DNA from: Usnea hakonensis | Lineage: Eukaryota; Ascomycota; Lecanoromycetes; Lecanorales; Parmeliaceae | Direction of reading: 5' to 3' | Assembly: GCA_013423325.1 (NCBI GenBank) | Contig: BLJB01000005.1 | Location: forward strand, 186,001-250,000 | Length of the DNA: 64,000 bases | In this document: piece after piece, positions 60,550 through 64,000 of the stretch | Layout of the letters: each line of letters opens with the position of its first letter | Position numbering within the stretch: the stretch's first letter is position 1 | Made by a program: the position numbers and the translations under genes | The notes under the pieces: model-generated | Databases searched by the model: none | What the model saw: the letters and a program-made list of their open reading frames with translations, nothing else | Told to the model about the DNA's origin: nothing

Positions 60550-61343
60550 GACTGGGAGTAAGACGACCTATGGATTCCTCTGCCCCAGGCAATATCCGAG
60601 CAGAGAAGCGATTGACGGAGGTCTCACTGGGCTATTCATTCGAGAGCTGGAAAGAATCGAGAGGGAAATGGAAGCAACACTTGCTGGGGCAGGTTGCTAA
60701 ATCGGAATATCATTCAGTCATACTTGTCACATATAACGGTTATCCAAAAAAGAAGACAAGGGTCAAATTGGTATCGGCGATAGTGACGACAAACACAAGG
60801 ATACGTAAGCTGCGCCATATATAGAAGAAGAGGAAGAAGATTTGGGTCACAGCGGGAACTCTTATTTAGTCAGCCGCGAGTAGGTCCTCTACTGTAAGTA
60901 CGTAAGGTAGTCTGTAGATGAAGTGAGACAGGGAAAGCAAACCACGCAAGCATCCACGATTACACATCAAACAAAATCAAAATCTTGAATATAGATATTT
61001 CACATTTCATATTTACATGTCTCAGAATTGCCGAGACTTGCCGTCGACCAAGCTTTCTTGAAGCTTTCTTGCCGCAAAAGCTTGGTACGAGTACTCGTAC
61101 CTATCCGTGCTATCGTCGCTCGCTACTTACACGTTAGCACGTGTCGGCCTGCACACCATGATCCATGTCCCATTCCATGCCACGCCCTTGTCTATACTTC
61201 ATTGGGCATCTGTCGATTAGTTACAAACGTCCAGCGCCTCAGACTGCCAATTATTAACAGAATGTCCGCTATGTCCCGCCCATATGTCCTCTATCCAGCA
61301 GCACCTTTGATCCACGTTCTTGTACGCGTTTGAAGGAATGGGA
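60550..61343. other. Intergenic
   Basis: About 800 bp upstream of the SGNH gene and downstream of the cyclin gene. AAGCTTTCTTG is directly repeated near 61050-61072. No gene is seen. Confidence 0.45.
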
Positions 61344-62280
61344 TCAATTCCTGTTCAATATTTCCACTATTTCCTCGAAATCTTCGTAATCAACTTTGCG
61401 ACTCGCGACTTCATCTACCCAGTCTTTTCGGGCCTTGGCCGTCCTCAAATTTCTTTCCTCCATAACCACGTGTAAACAGCCCAGCGCAACAGCCCTTGCT
61501 GGAAAGAGATTGGCTAGCTGGTAGTTCTTGCACCTTCATCACAACCATTAGCCGTCTCTTCGATCCATCTCTCGAGTTCCCATTCATTCACTCACGCGCT
61601 AATCGCCTTAGCTCGGCAGGCTCTTCCAATCAATGTGTCCATGATGTCTTTCACCACCCCATATTCTTCCTTTTCCTCCTTTTTGTATGAACCATAATTC
61701 TCGCCAGCATCGGCAACCTCCCCTATTGCACGCTCGAGATAACGTGGCATGTAGTCCAAAGGCAGCGGAATGCGTAACTCGAAGCCAAGGATTCGCAGAA
61801 GCATAAGCTCCGCTTGAACGAGTGTTGCTCGAAGGGTATCATAAATTGTAGAGGGGACCACCAAGGGTTGGCTGATAGGGTTCGAGAAGGCTCCATTGTG
61901 GCCATGAAGCAGACGGTGGGCTGGAAAGAGTATCTCTCGCATCCTTCGCGGGCTTTCAGTCGACTTAGATGCAAGGGACAGGCATGCTAAGGACAATGTC
62001 TGGAGGAGGCGCGTCTTGATCAGTGGTCGTAGTTCATTAGTGGGGACAGACTGGACGGTGGACTGACATACGGGTCTAGGGGATCTGCTGAACTCGAGGG
62101 GTTCTGAAACCGCTCGTATCTGTTAAAGTAGACATAGGACATGGCCAGAGTTTCATCAGGTCTTGTGATACGTGTCAGCCAAAAGCGCATACGATCTCCG
62201 AGGACGATGATCTCACAAGCGGAGGATATCTGCCATTGTATCCGTGAAACTCGTTCGATCTTTCGGAATAGGCATCTCTT
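61344..62280 (-). CDS. Cyclin-domain protein (Pcl/cyclin-like)
   Basis: Exons at about 62278-62068, 61999-61596 and 61494-61344 join in frame. Landmarks of a cyclin box are RMRFWLTRITRPDETLAMSYVYFNRYERFQ, DPYTLSLACLSLASKSTESPRRMREIL, and LVQAELMLLRILGFELRIPLPLDYMPRYLERA. The tail ends AKARKDWVDEVASRKVDYEDFEEIVEILNRN. Such proteins partner a CDK in cell-cycle or transcription control in the nucleus. The 5' end is not resolved: the frame is closed by a TGA just upstream of LFRKIERVSRIQ, so an additional first exon must exist, or the gene is broken there. ATG MPIPKD lies in another frame at the same place. The last acceptor is a weak CAAG. Family assignment is good, but the exact start is unknown. 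Confidence 0.75.
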
Positions 62281-62620
62281 TAGTCACGACGGCGTTTCTT
62301 GAACTATCATGCAGCAGACGCCTGCAATGCGCGCGCCCTGAACGGGAGAGTAGCGAAGAACGCTTGAGGAAAAAGGTCTAGAGGTCTCACGGCGGTCAGG
62401 CTTGAGCCCAACATATATTACTATCCATACCAGGCTCTTTCTTTCTGTGGACAAATTAGTGACGATGTTAGCGTGACTTATCATCAGCCAATCAATGCTC
62501 GCTTATCTAAATCGATGATCTCTATCATTTCGTCCCGCAAATCTTTAGCCACCCGACATCGAACAAATAACCATTGCTCGCCTCACCTCACCTCTTCTTC
62601 TTTACTACATATCCATCAAA
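62281..62620. promoter_or_regulatory. Divergent promoter region of the cyclin and complex I 51 kDa genes
   Basis: This short interval probably holds the missing first exon of the cyclin gene and the promoter and leader of the plus-strand gene. The leader is C/T-rich just before the ATG at 62621. Confidence 0.4.
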
Positions 62621-64000
62621 ATGATCACGTCGCGGACTGCCACACCTAAACCCCTCGGCGTTCTGTGTAAACGCATTCGCCCTTCAATCACTTCCACCGC
62701 CCGGGTCAATGGATCCGCTCCTACACCAAAACGACAACAACGTAGAGGCCTAGCTACTGTACAAGATGCACCAGCACAGCCACCAAAGAGGACACATTTT
62801 GGTGGACTCAAGGACCAAGACAGGATATTTCAAAACCTTTACGGGCATCATGGCGCGGATTTGAAGAGTGCGATGAAATACGGTGACTGGTATAAAACAA
62901 AGGAGATAATACTGAAAGGCCACGACTGGGTTTGTCGGTCTGAAAACCAGGTCTGTTGATGCAAGTGCTAATCTGAGGATGATAGCTTATCTCTGAAATC
63001 AAAGCCTCAGGCCTCCGAGGTCGAGGTGGCGCTGGGTTTCCATCGGGAATGAAATGGGTGCGGATGGATGCCACCAATATTGTTTCAAAGCGCATGCTGA
63101 TCGTCATAGTCTTTCATGAATTTCAAGGACTGGGACAAAGACAACAAGCCCCGGTACCTCGTCGTAAATGCTGATGAGGGCGAACCTGGAACCTGCAAAG
63201 ACCGGGAGATCATGCGGAAAGACCCACACAAGCTCATTGAAGGATGTTTAGTGGCTGGTCGAGCAATGAATACCAGCGCTGCCTATATCTACATTCGAGG
63301 AGAGTTCTATCACGAGGCAACAGTCCTTCAGCGGGCGATCCAAGAAGCCTACAAAGCGGGCTTAATTGGAAAGAATGCATGTGGCAGTGGATACGACTTT
63401 GACGTGTACATCCATCGAGGAATGGGCGCCTATGTTTGCGGGGAGGAGACGTCTTTGATCGAGTCGCTGGAGGGCAAGCCTGGCAAGCCCCGCCTAAAGC
63501 CTCCGTTCCCAGCCTCTGTCGGTCTTTTCGGGTGCCCTTCAACCGTCGCCAATGTCGAAACTATCGCCGTTGCTCCCACAATCGTACGCCGAGGCGCTAG
63601 TTGGTTCAACTCTTTTGGGCGTGAGCGGAATGCTGGTACGAAGCTGTTCTGCATTTCTGGTCACGTCAACAACCCTTGCACAGTGGAGGAAGAAATGTCA
63701 ATTTCGCTCAAAGAGCTTATCGAGAAGCACGCTGGCGGCGTTAGAGGTGGCTGGGACAATCTGAAAGCCGTCATACCTGGTGGTTCTTCCACGCCCATTC
63801 TCCCAAAGAAAAGTTGTGATGAACAACTGATGGACTTTGATGCCCTCAAAGATAGCCAATCAGGACTGGGCACGGCGGCAGTCATCGTAATGGACAAGAG
63901 TGCGGACGTGGTCCGAGCCATATCACGATTGGCTTCGTTCTACAAACACGAGAGCTGCGGACAATGCACGCCGTGCCGAGAAGGCAGCAAGTGGACGGAG
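62621..64000 (+). CDS. nuo-51: NADH:ubiquinone oxidoreductase 51 kDa subunit (NDUFV1/nuo-51), 3' end outside the window
   Basis: Three exons visible (62621-62929, 62986-63057, 63110 onward) run off the window edge. A mitochondrial presequence rich in Arg and Ser is followed by the mature start THFGGLKDQDRIF. The FMN-binding signature is GLRGRGGAGFPSGMKW, followed by NADEGEPGTCKDREIM, GKNACGSGYDFDVYIHRG and YVCGEETSLIESLEGKPGKP. The last residues in the window hold C-x2-C-x2-C of the N3 [4Fe-4S] site (ESCGQCTPCREGSKW). This subunit takes electrons from NADH at the matrix arm of complex I. Both introns (56 and 52 nt) are phase 0 and fall at W codons. The remaining C-terminal part, including the last cluster cysteine, is not visible. 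Confidence 0.96.

Noticed and set aside
1..64000. CRISPR arrays, bacterial operons, rRNA
   Set aside because: No spaced direct repeats or rRNA-like sequence seen, and the genes are spliced eukaryotic genes.

Overview
The window reads as nuclear DNA of a filamentous ascomycete (Pezizomycotina; Leotiomycetes is only a guess). The genes are split by many short introns of about 40-110 nt with GT..AG ends and CTAAC/CTGAC-like branch sites. Families include Skn1/Kre6, Dsc3, Zn2Cys6 regulators, fungal rhodopsin-domain membrane proteins and DUF2235 hydrolases. There are no bacterial-style operons or Shine-Dalgarno sites. Exon joins below were worked out by hand from reading frame, splice signals and remembered family sequence, and every completed gene sums to a whole number of codons.

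Layout. 0.4-5.8 kb: a small conserved protein, a Skn1/Kre6 beta-glucan synthesis protein and the Dsc3 subunit of the Golgi Dsc E3 ligase. 7.3-11.6 kb: two seven-helix rhodopsin-domain proteins in opposite orientation. 14.0-22.4 kb: three genes on the minus strand that look like an accessory block. They are a DUF2235 alpha/beta hydrolase fused to a P-loop GTPase and a hydrophobic tail, a 792-residue protein of unknown function, and a pseudokinase C-lobe fused to an ISG12/IFI6-like membrane domain. 23.8-28.6 kb: a Zn2Cys6 transcription factor divergent from an ABCG half transporter. 30.1-31.7 kb: a PLP enzyme like the front half of Mo-cofactor sulfurase.

33-44 kb is a decayed stretch. It holds a broken STAND-type gene, a MITE-like Mutator (MULE) relic between two secreted GPI-type proteins, an internally deleted O-methyltransferase and a ruined cytochrome P450. 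The last two may be remains of a lost metabolic cluster.

44.3-64 kb is dense housekeeping sequence: Rvb1, nicotinamide riboside kinase, a BET double-bromodomain protein, the U3 snoRNP protein Utp5, an HMG-box factor, a membrane-anchored SGNH hydrolase, a Pcl-like cyclin and, cut by the window edge, the 51 kDa subunit of complex I. The contrast between gene-dense core and gene-poor, relic-rich accessory sequence is the main structural feature.

The best candidate for an undescribed system is the 14-22.4 kb trio, which pairs a possible lipase, a nucleotide switch and a possible membrane-disrupting domain under a dead kinase. A defence or cell-death role is an inference, not something the sequence proves.
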